The notes: a model not told the origin generated them from the letters alone. Positions 7,381 to 15,180 are shown, numbered from the stretch's first letter. The stretch: DNA of 15,734 nt from Burkholderiaceae bacterium (GCA_025458585.1 JALOSD010000010.1:1-15734); one strand, 5' to 3'. Program-made: numbers and translations.

Positions 7381-7905
7381 ATGCTCTCGAGCCCCGAATC
7401 AGGGAAAACCCGAAACCCCGGCGACCCGCCGGTCGGGCTCGATCGTTACGACGTCGCCATCCTCGCCGAGCTGCAGCGCGACGCCCGGCTGTCGAACGCC
7501 GAGCTCGCGGCGCGCATCGGCCTGTCGGCGGCGCCGACGTGGCGGCGCGTGCGCCGCCTCGAGGAGCAGGGTTACATCACCGGCTACCGCGCCGAGCTCG
7601 ACCGCCGCCGCCTCGGCCTCGGCGTGCTCGCGTTCGTGCGCGTCGACACCGAACGCGCAAGCGGCGCCGCGATGCGCGAGCTCGAGGACGCGGTGCGCGC
7701 GCTGCCCGAAGTCGTCGCCTGCCATTACGTCAGCGGCAGCGGCACCTTCGAGCTGCAGGTGATGGCCACCGACCTCGACGCCTACGCGCGCTTCTCGGTC
7801 GACACGCTGCTGAACCTGCCGAACGTGAAGGACATCCACACCCGCTTCTCGCTCGGCGAGGTGAAGGCCGAGGCCGCGTTGCCGCTGACGCACCTTCGCG
7901 GGTAG
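7381..7905 (+). CDS. Lrp/AsnC family transcriptional regulator
   Basis: The 174-residue product has a 20-residue N-terminal tail, then a winged helix-turn-helix at 20-70 (LDRYDVAILAELQRDARLSN, AELAARIGLSAAPTWRRVRR, LEEQGYITGYRAELD). A RAM ligand-binding/oligomerisation domain covers about 80-160 (VLAFVRVDT, VSGSGTFELQVMATDLDAYA). Lrp-family proteins form octamers that sense amino acids or related metabolites and usually control adjacent genes. Divergence from an aryl-pyruvate oxidoreductase suggests it responds to an aromatic amino acid or its keto acid and controls that gene and itself; this is inference. The ATG at 7381 has GGAG 8 nt upstream and is the only suitable start before the helix-turn-helix. 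An 82-bp gap separates it from the next gene. Confidence 0.93.
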   Translation: MLSSPESGKTRNPGDPPVGLDRYDVAILAELQRDARLSNAELAARIGLSAAPTWRRVRRLEEQGYITGYRAELDRRRLGLGVLAFVRVDTERASGAAMRELEDAVRALPEVVACHYVSGSGTFELQVMATDLDAYARFSVDTLLNLPNVKDIHTRFSLGEVKAEAALPLTHLRG

Positions 7906-7939
7906 GCAAACCCTCGGCGGGCCGGGGGCGGCGCGGCGC

Positions 7940-7985
7940 TACGCTCTGCCGACCGCGACACAACGCGACGACGACGATGGAGGGG
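7940..7985 (+). promoter_or_regulatory. Possible promoter and ribosome site for the 509-residue protein
   Basis: TACGCT (7940-7945) is -10-like (4 of 6), and GGAGGGG (7979-7985) is a strong Shine-Dalgarno sequence ending 2 nt before the ATG at 7988. The implied leader is about 36 nt. No clear -35 is seen, and read-through from the regulator gene is equally possible. Confidence 0.35.
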
Positions 7986-7987
7986 CG

Positions 7988-9517
7988 ATGACGACGAGCG
8001 ACGCGACGGCGGCCACGGGCGTCGTGTTTCCCGCCGCGGCCGACGGCTCGCGCAGCACGACGCACGCGGGCGCCGCGATCGTCGCCGCAGCCCTCGAGCC
8101 GCTCGACGCCGAGGCCGCGCGCGCGGCGCGTGCCGAGCGTCACTGGCGCCGCCGCTACCCGCTGCACTTTCGCCGCCTCGTCGAGGCTGCATTGCCGTCG
8201 CCGGCCGACGCCGTGCGCAGCGCGCGTGCCGGCCTCGACGCCGCGTGGCAGACGCTGCGCTGGGCCACGCCCGACGGCGAGCGGGAGCTCGCCGAGGCGA
8301 TGGCGCAGGCCGTCGAGCCCTTCGAAACGCTGCGCCGCCGAGGCCGCGGCGACGCGCGCCCGGCGCCGTGGGTCGTGCCGTGGCAAGGCGAGCTGCTCGC
8401 CGGTGACGCGCTGCGGCGCCGTCTCGACGCCTGGGAGCACGCCGGCGTGCTGGAGCCGAGCGCCGCCGACGCGCTGCGCCGCTGCGTGCGTCACCCCGAG
8501 TGGTTCGACCTTGGCGACCGCACGCTCGCGCTGCTCGGCGCCGGCAGCGAGGCCGGCCCGCTGCGCTGGCTCGCACGCTGGCGCGCGAACCTGGTCGCGG
8601 TCGACGTGCCGCGCGCCGACACCTGGCGGCGCATCGTCGCCGCCGTCGACGACGGCAACGCCACGCTCGTCGCACCGGCGCGCGAGCCGGTCGCCGCCGA
8701 CGCCGCGCCCGAGGAGCTCGCCCAGCAGCTCGGCGCCGACCTGCTGACCGAGACGCCGCGCATCGCCGCGTGGCTGCGCTCGCTCGGGTGTGCGCTCGAC
8801 CTCGCGTCGCTCGCCTACCTCGACGGCGAGCGCCACGTGCGCGTGTCGCTGGCGATGGATGCGATCGCCGCGGCCGTCGGCGCCGCGCGCGCCGACACCA
8901 CGCTCGCGTGGATGGCGACGCCGACCGACGTCTTCGCGGTGCCCGAGGCGGCGGCGCGCGCCGCGATGGCCGCGTTCGACGAGCGCGCCGTGGCGAGCCG
9001 CGTGATGCAGGGCGGGCTGCGCCTCGCGGCCGGCGACCGATTCTTCCACCCGAACGTCGAGCGCCTCGTCGACGGGCACGGCGGCCGGCGCTACGGCATC
9101 GTCGACAGCCTCGTGATCGAGCAGGGCCCGAACTACGCGCTCGCCAAGCGCCTGCAGCAGTGGCGCGCGATCGTCGAGCGCGCGGCGGGCCGGCGCGTGT
9201 CGCTGAACGTCGCGCCGTCGACGACGACGACCTCCGTCGTCAAGAACCCTGCGCTCGCCGCCGGCTTCGCCGGCGCCGACACGTTCGGCATCGAGGTCTT
9301 CGAGCCCGAGACGACGAACGCCGTCATGGCGGCGATGTGGGTGCACGACCTGCGCTGCGACGCCAGCGCCGCCAACCCCGCGCTGCCGCTCGCGCACCCG
9401 TTCGAGCTGTTCATGGACGGCGCGATCCACGGCGGCCTGTGGCGCGGCGCGTACCTGCCGCGCTCGGCGCTGCCGTTCGCCGCGGCGCTGGGCTGGGTGC
9501 GCCAGCGCGTGGGCTGA
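7988..9517 (+). CDS. Conserved protein of unknown function with Rossmann-like motif
   Basis: I do not recognise a named function for this 509-residue protein. Features visible: RHWRRRYPLHFRRLVEAALP (51-70); a glycine-rich loop LLGAGSEAGPL at 182-192 followed by a strand VAVDVPR at 203-209, which looks like a nucleotide-binding Rossmann beta-alpha-beta unit; GADLLTETPRIAAWL (249-263); GPNYALAKRLQQWR (380-393); and SLNVAPSTTTTSVVKN (405-420). The last two look like conserved signatures; I have an unverified impression of similar proteins in actinobacteria. There is no signal peptide and no clear membrane helix, so it is probably cytosolic. The start is fixed by the GGAGGGG site just upstream. 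A cysteine-type exporter gene starts 23 bp after its stop in the same direction, so the two may be co-transcribed. A dehydrogenase or methyltransferase-like fold is possible but not shown. Confidence 0.85.
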   Translation: MTTSDATAATGVVFPAAADGSRSTTHAGAAIVAAALEPLDAEAARAARAERHWRRRYPLHFRRLVEAALPSPADAVRSARAGLDAAWQTLRWATPDGERELAEAMAQAVEPFETLRRRGRGDARPAPWVVPWQGELLAGDALRRRLDAWEHAGVLEPSAADALRRCVRHPEWFDLGDRTLALLGAGSEAGPLRWLARWRANLVAVDVPRADTWRRIVAAVDDGNATLVAPAREPVAADAAPEELAQQLGADLLTETPRIAAWLRSLGCALDLASLAYLDGERHVRVSLAMDAIAAAVGAARADTTLAWMATPTDVFAVPEAAARAAMAAFDERAVASRVMQGGLRLAAGDRFFHPNVERLVDGHGGRRYGIVDSLVIEQGPNYALAKRLQQWRAIVERAAGRRVSLNVAPSTTTTSVVKNPALAAGFAGADTFGIEVFEPETTNAVMAAMWVHDLRCDASAANPALPLAHPFELFMDGAIHGGLWRGAYLPRSALPFAAALGWVRQRVG

Positions 9518-9527
9518 GCGGCGGGCG

Positions 9528-9533
9528 TAGCAT
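9528..9533 (+). promoter_or_regulatory. -10-like TAGCAT 7 nt before eamA ATG
   Basis: TAGCAT (4 of 6 to TATAAT) lies in the 23-bp gap, 7 nt before the ATG at 9541, with no Shine-Dalgarno sequence between. It would give eamA a near-leaderless transcript of its own. No recognisable -35 lies at the right distance. Confidence 0.35.
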
Positions 9534-9540
9534 CGGGCCG

Positions 9541-10437
9541 ATGCACGCCCCGCTGCCGCTGCGCCACCTGCTGCTCGGCCTGCTCGTCGTCGCGATCTGG
9601 GGCAGCAACTTCGTCGTCATCAAGTCGGCGCTCGCGCACCTGCCGCCGCTGTTCATGGCGTTCCTGCGCTTCGCGCTCGCCTTCTTGCCGGCGGCGCTGC
9701 TCGTGCCGCGCCCGCCGGTGCCGTGGCCGCAGCTTGCCGCCTACGGCGTGCTGATCGGCGCCGGCCAGTTCGGGCTGCTGTTCCTCGCGATGACGCAGTA
9801 CATCTCGCCCGGGCTGGCGTCGCTCGTGATCCAGACCCAGGTGTTCTTCACGATCGCGCTCGCCGCGCTCGTCGCCGGCGAGCGCGTGCGGCGCGTGCAG
9901 TGGGTCGGCCTCGCGTGCGCCGCCGCGGGGCTCGCGATGATCGCGGTGCAGGGCGACGCGCGCGCAACGCCGCTCGGCCTCGGCCTCGTGCTCGCGGCGG
10001 CGGCGAGCTGGGCCGCCGGCAACCTCGTCGGGCGGCGTGCCGGCCGCGTCGACATGCTCGGCTACATGGTGTGGTCGAGCGCGTTCGCGCTGCCGCCGCT
10101 GCTCGCGCTGTCGCTGCTGTTCGAGGGGCCGGCGGCGATCGCGGCCGGCGTGCGCGCCGCCGACGGTGCGACCTGGGCCGCGGTCGTCTGGCAGGCCGCC
10201 GGCAACACGCTGTTCGGCTACGCCGCATGGGGCTGGCTGCTCGCGCGTCACCCGGCCGCCACCGTCGCGCCGCTCGCGCTCGGCGTGCCGGTGTTCGGCC
10301 TCGCGTCGTCGGCGCTGTGGCTCGGCGAAGCGCTGCCGCCGTGGCTGCTCGCGGCAGCCGCCCTGGTGCTGGGCGGGCTGGCGCTGAACCTGCTGTGGCC
10401 GCGCATCGAGGCGGCGCTGCGCGCGCCGGCGGGGTGA
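9541..10437 (+). CDS. eamA: EamA-type exporter (O-acetylserine/cysteine)
   Basis: The 298-residue inner-membrane protein of the drug/metabolite transporter superfamily has ten predicted helices in two EamA repeats. It resembles E. coli EamA (YdeD) closely through the first repeat: LLVVAIWGSNFVVIKSAL at 14-31, LPPLFMAFLRF, GLASLVIQTQVFFTIALAAL at 91-110, then GERV. SWAAGNLVGRRAG begins the second repeat, and VAPLALGVPVFGLASSALWL matches its end. E. coli EamA exports cysteine and O-acetylserine. The true start is 9541; the same frame is open far upstream, but only as the shadow of the preceding gene. It is convergent with sixA, with a hairpin between. A link to the nearby selenium genes is conceivable, because the substrates are chalcogen amino acids, but nothing here demonstrates it. 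Confidence 0.88.
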   Translation: MHAPLPLRHLLLGLLVVAIWGSNFVVIKSALAHLPPLFMAFLRFALAFLPAALLVPRPPVPWPQLAAYGVLIGAGQFGLLFLAMTQYISPGLASLVIQTQVFFTIALAALVAGERVRRVQWVGLACAAAGLAMIAVQGDARATPLGLGLVLAAAASWAAGNLVGRRAGRVDMLGYMVWSSAFALPPLLALSLLFEGPAAIAAGVRAADGATWAAVVWQAAGNTLFGYAAWGWLLARHPAATVAPLALGVPVFGLASSALWLGEALPPWLLAAAALVLGGLALNLLWPRIEAALRAPAG

Positions 10438-10452
10438 GGCGATGCGACGGCG

Positions 10453-10475
10453 CGACCGGCGCGCGACGCCGGTCG
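10453..10475. terminator. Hairpin between convergent eamA and sixA
   Basis: CGACCGGC, loop gcgcgac, then GCCGGTCG forms a perfect 8-bp GC-rich stem. It lies 16 bp after the eamA stop and abuts the sixA stop codon (10476-10478), so it could end transcription from both sides. No T-run follows on either strand, so termination efficiency is uncertain. Confidence 0.5.
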
Positions 10476-10937
10476 TCAGACGTTGTCCGGCCCGCGCACC
10501 GTGACGAGCACGATCTCGCCGCCCGTCGCCCGCTGGCGCGAACGCAGCCACCACACGGCGCCCTTGCGCACGCTCCACGGCGTCATGACGCCGGCCATCA
10601 GGTAGGCGGCGGTCAGGCCGAGGGTCGGCTGGTGGCCGACCACGAGCACCGGCTCGCGCGCCTCGGGCCAGCGCACCGCGGCGAGCAGGCTGTCGACGGT
10701 GCCGTCGGGGGCGAGCGCGGCCACGGTCTTGAACTTGCGGTCGAGCGCCTGCGCCGTCTGCTGGCAGCGCCGCGCCGGGCTCGCGAGCACCTTCGTGCTC
10801 GACGGCAGGTGCTGGCCGAGCCAGGCCGCCATCTTCTTCGCCTGCCGCTCGCCCTTCGGCGTCAGCGCGCGGTCCAGGTCGTCACCGCGGTCGCTCGACT
10901 CGAAGGCCTCGGCATGGCGCCACAGGATCAGGTCCAT
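10476..10937 (-). CDS. sixA: Phosphohistidine phosphatase SixA
   Basis: This 153-residue cytosolic protein belongs to the histidine phosphatase superfamily. The catalytic RHG-type motif appears as LILWRHAEA with R7 and H8 (the phospho-accepting histidine). SPARRCQQTAQAL (53-65) carries the second arginine, and VLVVGHQPTLG carries H102. Length and layout match SixA, which removes phosphate from phosphohistidine, in E. coli on ArcB and the nitrogen phosphotransferase system. An AGGAG ribosome site lies within the end of ppk1, and the ATG follows the ppk1 stop by 4 nt, so the two are almost certainly one operon. The pairing with a kinase that works through a phosphohistidine intermediate is notable, though direct action on Ppk1 is speculation. 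Confidence 0.92.
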   Translation of the reverse strand: MDLILWRHAEAFESSDRGDDLDRALTPKGERQAKKMAAWLGQHLPSSTKVLASPARRCQQTAQALDRKFKTVAALAPDGTVDSLLAAVRWPEAREPVLVVGHQPTLGLTAAYLMAGVMTPWSVRKGAVWWLRSRQRATGGEIVLVTVRGPDNV

Positions 10938-10941
10938 GGTG

Positions 10942-13062
10942 TCACTCCTGGCTCGCGTACAGCGCCAGCAGCGCCTGCTGCGCGCTGTGGCCCGCGCGCT
11001 GGCGGCCGCCCGGGCGCGCGTGCTCGTAGCGTCCGTCGGGGTGGAGCAGCCAGGCTTCGCGCGTGTCGTGCAGGTAGGGCACGAGGCACTCGTCGATCAC
11101 GCGCTGGCGCATCGCGCGGTCGCGCACCGGCCACGCGACCTCGATGCGGCGGAACATGTTGCGGCTCATCCAGTCGGCGCTGCTGAGGTAGAGCACCTCG
11201 TCGTCGTCGCCGTCGCCCCAGGCGAAGTAGATCACCCGCGAGTGTTCGAGGAAGCGCCCGACGATCGAGCGCACGCGGATGCGGTCCGTGTGCCCCGGCA
11301 CGCCGGGCGGCAGCATGCACGCGCCGCGCACGATCAGGTCGATCTCGGCGCCGGCCCGGCTGGCCGCGACGAGACCCTCGATCAGCGGCAGGTCGGTCAG
11401 CGCGTTGACCTTGACGACGACGCGCGCGCGCCGGCCCGCGCGCGCCGCGTCGGCGACCTGCTCGAGGTGACGCAGCAGGCGCCGGTGCAGCACGAACGGC
11501 GCCGTCAGCAGCTGCCGCGGGGCGCGCACCTTGACCAGGCTCGCGAGCTGCTGGAACACGGCGTCGGCGTCGGCCGTGAGCTCGGCGTCGGCGGTGAGGT
11601 AGCCGACGTCGGTGTACAGGCGCGCCGTCTTCGGGTTGTAGTTGCCCGTCGACAGGTGCGCGTAGCGGCGCAGCCGGTGGCCTTCGCGCCGCGTGACGAC
11701 CATCAGCTTGGCGTGCGTCTTCAGGCCGACGATGCCGTAGACCACCTGCGCGCCGACGGCCTCGAGCCGCTCGGCCCAGTTGATGTTCGCCTCCTCGTCG
11801 AATCGCGCCTTCAGCTCGACGACGGCCATCACCTCCTTGCCACGGCGCGCCGCCTCGAGCAGCAGGTCCATCAGCACGCTCTGCGCGCCGGTGCGGTAGA
11901 TCGTCTGCTTGATTGCGAGCACGTCGGGGTCGTCGACGGCCTGGCGCAGGAACTCGACGACCGGCTCGAAGCTCTCGAACGGGTGGTGCAGCAGCACGTC
12001 GCTCTCGCGCAGGCGGTCGAAGATCGAACGCTCGCGCGGCAGCCGGCGCTGCGGCCACGCGGGCTCGGCGCGCGGGAAGCGCAGCGCGTCGGCGTCGGCC
12101 TGGTCGATCAGCTGGTTCAGCCGCACGAGGTTGACCGGACCGTTGACGCGGTACAGCGCCTCCTCGGGCAGCTGGAACTGCTGCAGCAGGAAGCCCGCCA
12201 GCTCGTCGGGGCAGGTGCTGACGACCTCGACGCGGATCGCCTGCCCGAAGTGGCGTGCCGTCAGCCCCGATCGCAGCGCCTGGCGCAGGTTGCGCACGTC
12301 GTCCTCGGCGACGTCGAGGTCGCTGTCGCGCGTGACGCGAAACTGCGAGAACGACGTGACCTCGCGCCCCGGGAACAGCTCGCCGAGGTGCGCGCGCATC
12401 ACGCTCGTCAGCAGCACGAAGGCCTGGCGGCCGTCGCTGATCTCGTCGGGCAGGCGGATCACGCGCGGCAGCACGCGCGGCACCTTGACGATCGCGATGC
12501 GGTTCTCGCGCCCGAACGCGTCGCGCCCGCCGAGCAGCGCGATGAAGTTCAGGCTCTTGTTGGCGACCTGGGGGAAGGGGTGCGCCGGGTCGAGCCCGAC
12601 CGGCACCAGCAGCGGGCGCACCTGCTGCTCGAAGAAACGCGCGACCCAGGCGCGCTGCGCCTCGTTGCGCTCGGCGTGGTTGACGATCACGATGCCCTGG
12701 CGCTGCAGCGCCGGCATGACCTCGTCGTTGAACAGCGCGTACTGCTCGTCGACCAGCGCGTGGGCGTCGGCGGCGACCATCTTCAGGTCGCGGTTCGACA
12801 CGCCGGTGCCGGGCTGGCGCGCGAGCTCGAGGTAGTCGGCGAAGCGCACCTCGAAGAACTCGTCGAGGTTCGACGAGACGATCGTGACGTAGCGCAGCCG
12901 CTCGAGCAGCGGCACGTCGTCGCGCCGCGCCTGCGCGAGCACGCGGCGGTTGAACTGCAGCGTCGACAGCTCGCGGTTGAGCCACGCGAGCGGCGACGAG
13001 GCGCCGGGCGAGGCCTTGCCCGGCGTGGCGACGGCGCGCGTGTCGGCCTGGAAGTCGGTCAT
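10942..13062 (-). CDS. ppk1: Polyphosphate kinase Ppk1
   Basis: The 706-residue enzyme reversibly transfers the gamma phosphate of ATP to inorganic polyphosphate. N-terminal domain: WLNRELSTLQFNRRVLAQA near residues 27-45 and SSNLDEFFEVR at 63-73. The C-terminal phospholipase-D-like half has GIVGLKTHAK with H450, RRYAHLSTGNYNPKTARLYTD with H469, and GRFLEHSRV with H607. H450 and H607 are 157 residues apart, as are E. coli H435 and H592, so H450 is the expected autophosphorylated residue. YLSSADWMSRN (625-635) is also intact. The start at 13062 follows a TACACT hexamer by 6 nt and has no Shine-Dalgarno sequence. It lies 67 bp downstream of selD in the same direction and 4 bp before sixA. Confidence 0.97.
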   Translation of the reverse strand: MTDFQADTRAVATPGKASPGASSPLAWLNRELSTLQFNRRVLAQARRDDVPLLERLRYVTIVSSNLDEFFEVRFADYLELARQPGTGVSNRDLKMVAADAHALVDEQYALFNDEVMPALQRQGIVIVNHAERNEAQRAWVARFFEQQVRPLLVPVGLDPAHPFPQVANKSLNFIALLGGRDAFGRENRIAIVKVPRVLPRVIRLPDEISDGRQAFVLLTSVMRAHLGELFPGREVTSFSQFRVTRDSDLDVAEDDVRNLRQALRSGLTARHFGQAIRVEVVSTCPDELAGFLLQQFQLPEEALYRVNGPVNLVRLNQLIDQADADALRFPRAEPAWPQRRLPRERSIFDRLRESDVLLHHPFESFEPVVEFLRQAVDDPDVLAIKQTIYRTGAQSVLMDLLLEAARRGKEVMAVVELKARFDEEANINWAERLEAVGAQVVYGIVGLKTHAKLMVVTRREGHRLRRYAHLSTGNYNPKTARLYTDVGYLTADAELTADADAVFQQLASLVKVRAPRQLLTAPFVLHRRLLRHLEQVADAARAGRRARVVVKVNALTDLPLIEGLVAASRAGAEIDLIVRGACMLPPGVPGHTDRIRVRSIVGRFLEHSRVIYFAWGDGDDDEVLYLSSADWMSRNMFRRIEVAWPVRDRAMRQRVIDECLVPYLHDTREAWLLHPDGRYEHARPGGRQRAGHSAQQALLALYASQE

Positions 13063-13068
13063 GCCCGC

Positions 13069-13074
13069 AGTGTA
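13069..13074 (-). promoter_or_regulatory. -10-like TACACT 6 nt before ppk1 ATG
   Basis: TACACT on the minus strand is followed by GCGGGC and then ATG, so the expected start of transcription falls on the A of the start codon. No Shine-Dalgarno sequence and no clear -35 are present in the 67-bp selD-ppk1 gap. The same TACACTGC string recurs at 7279-7286 before the oxidoreductase. Confidence 0.4.
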
Positions 13075-13129
13075 GGCACGTTGCGTGACACGGCCGCGCC
13101 CGCGCCGGCCGCCGGCGCCATGCGCCGCC

Positions 13130-14203
13130 TCAGGCGACGACGAGCCGCGGCGCGCCGGCGGGCCCCGCGTCGACCCGGCCGACCACCGCCGCGGCGTCGA
13201 AGCCGTGGCGGCGGAACACGGCGAGCACCTCGTCGGCCGCCGACGGCGTGCACGACACGAGTAGCCCGCCGCTCGTCTGCGGGTCGGTCAGCAGCGCGCG
13301 GTCGGCGGCGTCGAACCCGTCGGGCAGCGCGACGTCGTGGCCGTAGCCGGCCCAATTGCGCCCCGAGGCGCCGGTGACGAAGCCCTGCGCGGCCAGCGCG
13401 CGCACGTCGGGCAGCAGCGGCACGCGCGCCCAGTCGAGCCGCACCTGGCCGCCCGAGCCGCGGGCGACCTCGAGCGCGTGGCCGGCGAGCCCGAAGCCGG
13501 TGACGTCGGTGATCGCGTGCACGCCCGGCATCTCCGCCAGGTCCGGCCCCGGCGTGTTGAGCTTCGTCGTCGTCGCGATCATGCGGGCGTAGCCGGCCTC
13601 GCCGAGCGCGTCCTTCTTCAGCGCCGCGCTCATCACGCCGACGCCGAGCGGCTTGCCGAGCACGAGCACGTCGCCCGGCTTCGCGTCGGCGTTGCGCTTG
13701 ACGCGCTTCGGGTGCACGAGGCCGAGTGCCACGAGGCCGTAGATCGCCTCGACCGAGTCGATCGTGTGGCCGCCGGCGATCGGGATGCCCGCGGCGCGCG
13801 CGACGCTGGCGCCACCTTCGAGGATGCGGCCGATCGTGGCGGTCGACAGCACGTTGATCGGCATGCCCACCAGCGCGAGCGCCATGATAGGGCGGCCGCC
13901 CATCGCATAGACGTCGCTGATCGCGTTCGTGGCGGCGATGCGGCCGAAGTCGTACGGGTCGTCGACGATCGGCATGAAGAAGTCGGTCGTCGCGACCAGT
14001 GCCTGCTCGTCGTTGATCTGGTAGACGGCGGCGTCGTCGGCGGTCTCGATGCCCACGAGCAGGGCGGCAGGCGCCGGCGTCGCGGCGGTGCCCTTCAGGA
14101 TCTCGGCGAGCACGCCGGGCGCGATCTTGCAGCCGCAGCCGCCGCCGTGCGACAGCGACGTCAGGCGGGGTTCGGCGGTGGCGGGGCGTTCGGGGGCGTT
14201 CAT
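13130..14203 (-). CDS. selD: Selenophosphate synthetase SelD (likely SenC)
   Basis: The 357-residue enzyme makes selenophosphate from selenide and ATP. The catalytic loop SHGGGCGCK gives C23, C25 and K26, equivalent to E. coli C17, C19 and K20; the first site is a normal TGC cysteine codon, not a selenocysteine TGA. Metal/ATP aspartates D57, D74, D97 and D233 sit at the E. coli positions plus six. The hallmark strings TTDFFMPIVDDPYDFGRIAA, GGHTIDS, TDVTGFGLAGHALEVA and LTDPQTSGGL are present. The ATG at 14203 overlaps the senB stop as ATGA, indicating translational coupling, so it is probably the SenC of a selenoneine pathway. No selenouridine synthase (mnmH) or selA/selB lies beside it in the window, so whether it also feeds tRNA or selenoprotein synthesis is unknown. 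ppk1 follows after 67 bp. Confidence 0.97.
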   Translation of the reverse strand: MNAPERPATAEPRLTSLSHGGGCGCKIAPGVLAEILKGTAATPAPAALLVGIETADDAAVYQINDEQALVATTDFFMPIVDDPYDFGRIAATNAISDVYAMGGRPIMALALVGMPINVLSTATIGRILEGGASVARAAGIPIAGGHTIDSVEAIYGLVALGLVHPKRVKRNADAKPGDVLVLGKPLGVGVMSAALKKDALGEAGYARMIATTTKLNTPGPDLAEMPGVHAITDVTGFGLAGHALEVARGSGGQVRLDWARVPLLPDVRALAAQGFVTGASGRNWAGYGHDVALPDGFDAADRALLTDPQTSGGLLVSCTPSAADEVLAVFRRHGFDAAAVVGRVDAGPAGAPRLVVA

Positions 14204-15180
14204 GCGGCGTTCTCCGTTGGGCGGTGGCCGGCGAGTGCGTCGGCCACGAGCGCGCGCAGCACCTCGCGTTCGTGCGCCGGCGCGAAGCGCGGCGCGAGCG
14301 CGGCGCACTGCGCCTGCAGGGCAGGCAGCATAGCGGCATCGTCGCGCGCGCGCTCGACGAGCGCCGCGAGCCCCGCGGCGTCGCCGGGTTCGAAGTAGCC
14401 GGCGTAGCCGGCGCCGAGCAGGCCGACGTTGCCGTCGATGCGCGACGCGAGCGCCGGCGTGCCGCTCGTCACGGCCTCGATCACGACGTGCGCGCCGCCT
14501 TCCATGCTGCTCGCGTGCACGAGCACGTGCGCGGCGGCGATACGCGCGCGCGTCGCGCCGTGCGGCAGCGCGCCGAGCCAGCGGTACGTCGGCACCTGGG
14601 CCGCGAGCGCGCGCGCCTCGTCGGCGAGCGCGGCGTCGAGCCCGCCGCCGACGTGGTCGAACGCGATGTCGCGCCGATGCGCGAGCCGCCGCGCGGCGTC
14701 GAAGAAGGTGCGCGGCGACTTTTCGTCGCGCAGGTGGCCGACCATCAGCGCGCGCAGCCGGCGCGTCGTCTTCGTGCGCGGCCCACGCGCCGGCGCCGAC
14801 TGCACGATTACCCGCACGCGATCGCGCAGCGCGGCGGGCAGGCGCCCGGCGCCGAGGTCGTTGAGCACGACGAGCCGGTCGGCGAGCCGAAGCGATCGCT
14901 GCGCCGCGGCGTCGGTGTCGATGTCGCGGTACAGGTCGGTGCCGGTCAGCACGACGACCAGCGGCCGCTTCGGGTGCGCCGCGCGCCACGCGGCGATCGA
15001 CGGCGCCGAGCGGCGCGCGTGCAGCGCGATCATCAGCGCCTCGTCGCCGCCGCGCCACTCGTCGGTGACGTGCACCCGATAATCGGGCGCCAGGAAGTTT
15101 GCCCAGCGGCGTGCCGTCTGCCAGTTGCCGTTGTTGGCGGCGGCGAGGTAGGGTGTCACGAGCGCGATGGGCGGCTTCAT
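14200..15180 (-). CDS. senB: Selenosugar synthase SenB (GT-B glycosyltransferase-like)
   Basis: The 326-residue cytosolic GT-B-fold protein matches the family first annotated as TIGR04348 glycosyltransferase and later shown to be SenB. SenB uses selenophosphate and a UDP-sugar to form a 1-seleno-sugar. N-terminal domain: IALVTPYLAAANNGNWQTAR at 5-24, VVVLTGTDLYRDI at 75-87, ADRLVVLND at 100-108. C-terminal nucleotide-sugar domain: LMVGHLRDEKSPRTFFDAAR at 145-164, and SSMEGGAHVVIEAVTSGTP at 224-242 with the EX7E pair E227 and E235. The identity rests on these motifs plus the context: its stop overlaps selD by 4 bp, supplying the selenium donor, and senA diverges 18 bp away. No Shine-Dalgarno sequence precedes the ATG; TAACCT lies 6 nt upstream. 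An ordinary family-4 glycosyltransferase is the alternative, but the neighbours make that unlikely. Confidence 0.92.
   Translation of the reverse strand: MKPPIALVTPYLAAANNGNWQTARRWANFLAPDYRVHVTDEWRGGDEALMIALHARRSAPSIAAWRAAHPKRPLVVVLTGTDLYRDIDTDAAAQRSLRLADRLVVLNDLGAGRLPAALRDRVRVIVQSAPARGPRTKTTRRLRALMVGHLRDEKSPRTFFDAARRLAHRRDIAFDHVGGGLDAALADEARALAAQVPTYRWLGALPHGATRARIAAAHVLVHASSMEGGAHVVIEAVTSGTPALASRIDGNVGLLGAGYAGYFEPGDAAGLAALVERARDDAAMLPALQAQCAALAPRFAPAHEREVLRALVADALAGHRPTENAA

Noticed and set aside
7206..7382. Upstream extension of the oxidoreductase to an ATG at 7382
   Set aside because: It would overlap the divergent regulator's start; the extra residues do not resemble the family, and a GGAG precedes the ATG at 7205.
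7966..7980. Short GAC/ACG trinucleotide run
   Set aside because: Only a few units long and typical of this base composition; similar runs occur inside genes, such as near 9220-9230.
8500..9540. Upstream extension of the eamA frame by about 347 codons
   Set aside because: It overlaps the 509-residue gene, encodes arginine-rich nonsense and has no family match; EamA homologues start at the 9541 ATG.
10699..13377. An 892-codon plus-strand open frame opposite ppk1
   Set aside because: It is a shadow of ppk1 with biased, domain-free translation; ppk1 has all its catalytic residues.
14120..14145. Possible selenocysteine codon in the SelD active site
   Set aside because: The codons read on the minus strand are TGC GGC TGC, so both positions are ordinary cysteines.
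14204..15058. Upstream extension of the selD frame through senB
   Set aside because: It is an arginine/alanine-rich shadow of senB; SelD proteins begin close to the SHGGGCGCK loop, matching the ATG at 14203.
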